A DNA stretch of 21,242 bases, taken from contig DDNP01000004.1 of NCBI GenBank assembly GCA_002341185.1, forward strand, positions 1 to 21,242. The letters run 5' to 3'. Of this stretch, positions 21,118 through 21,242 are shown in pieces. Position 1 is the first letter of the stretch. Every line of letters starts with the position of its first letter. The notes beneath the pieces were generated by a model, which saw nothing but the letters and a program-made list of their open reading frames with translations, was not told the DNA's origin and made no database searches. The DNA is from Candidatus Neomicrothrix sp. UBA2517. GTDB taxonomy: Bacteria > Actinomycetota > Acidimicrobiia > Acidimicrobiales > UBA8592. A program made the position numbers and the translations under genes.

Positions 21118-21194
21118 GACATGCCCTCTCTAAAAAGTTTTGTCTTAGTGAAGATTACTAGCACTAACACATAACGAGAAATCCAAGAAATGGG

Positions 21195-21227
21195 ATCTCT
21201 AGCGTATTGACGCTATTGTCAAGAGAT
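21195..21227. promoter_or_regulatory. Nested dyad upstream of the minus-strand operon
   Basis: ATCTCT (21195-21200) and AGAGAT (21222-21227) enclose TTGAC-N6-GTCAA (21207-21222), itself an inverted repeat. It lies about 80-110 bases upstream of the SDR start in non-coding DNA (21118-21242), where no gene is seen. Such nested dyads suit a dimeric TetR- or CRP-like regulator acting on this operon or on a divergent gene beyond the window. Chance cannot be ruled out. Confidence 0.35.
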
Positions 21228-21242
21228 GGAAAGAATGAAAGG

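Overview
The window looks like part of a moderately AT-rich (judged by eye, not counted) bacterial chromosome, most likely a marine actinobacterium of the Acidimicrobiia type. The reasons are a lipoprotein whose lipidated Cys is followed by a Gly-Gly-Asp-rich run, LivH-LivM permeases fused into one chain, GTG and TTG starts, apparently leaderless starts, and many acyl-CoA genes (dehydrogenase, two SDRs, ligase, crotonase-fold enzyme, carboxyltransferase). The lineage is an inference. No RNA genes, CRISPR arrays or insertion sequences were seen, and no gene-free stretch exceeds 300 bases.

Left part (1-5060): the 3' end of surE, an acyl-CoA dehydrogenase, a convergent SDR, and a tightly overlapping trio made of a DUF7065/DUF7064 lipocalin-like protein, an APH-fold kinase of the ACAD10/11 and LvaA type, and a DUF6285 protein. 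Dehydrogenase + SDR + APH kinase + small partner, with an acyl-CoA ligase further on, recalls the lva (levulinate/4-hydroxyacid) pathway of Pseudomonas putida. There a 4-hydroxyacyl-CoA is phosphorylated and then dephosphorylated/isomerised by an acyl-CoA dehydrogenase-fold enzyme. The added DUF7065 protein makes this version unusual and it is the best candidate here for an undescribed system.

Middle part (5136-17399): a UDP-glucose 6-dehydrogenase, then a fused LivHM permease followed by an AMP-forming acyl-CoA ligase and a crotonase-fold protein. Next comes a second complete Liv-type ABC transporter: lipoprotein binding protein, fused LivHM, LivG, LivF, and an unrecognised eight-helix membrane protein whose start codon overlaps the end of livF. 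A CRP-like dyad lies upstream of the binding-protein gene, and a strong hairpin separates it from its permease gene. There are two permeases but only one ATPase pair and one binding protein.

Right part (17410-21117, all minus strand): an apparent operon SDR - nitroreductase - limonene-epoxide-hydrolase-like protein - biotinyl/carboxyltransferase fusion. Overall the genes suggest import of a small organic acid or branched compound, CoA activation, removal of a hydroxyl or epoxide, and beta-oxidation or carboxylation. The substrate cannot be read from the sequence.
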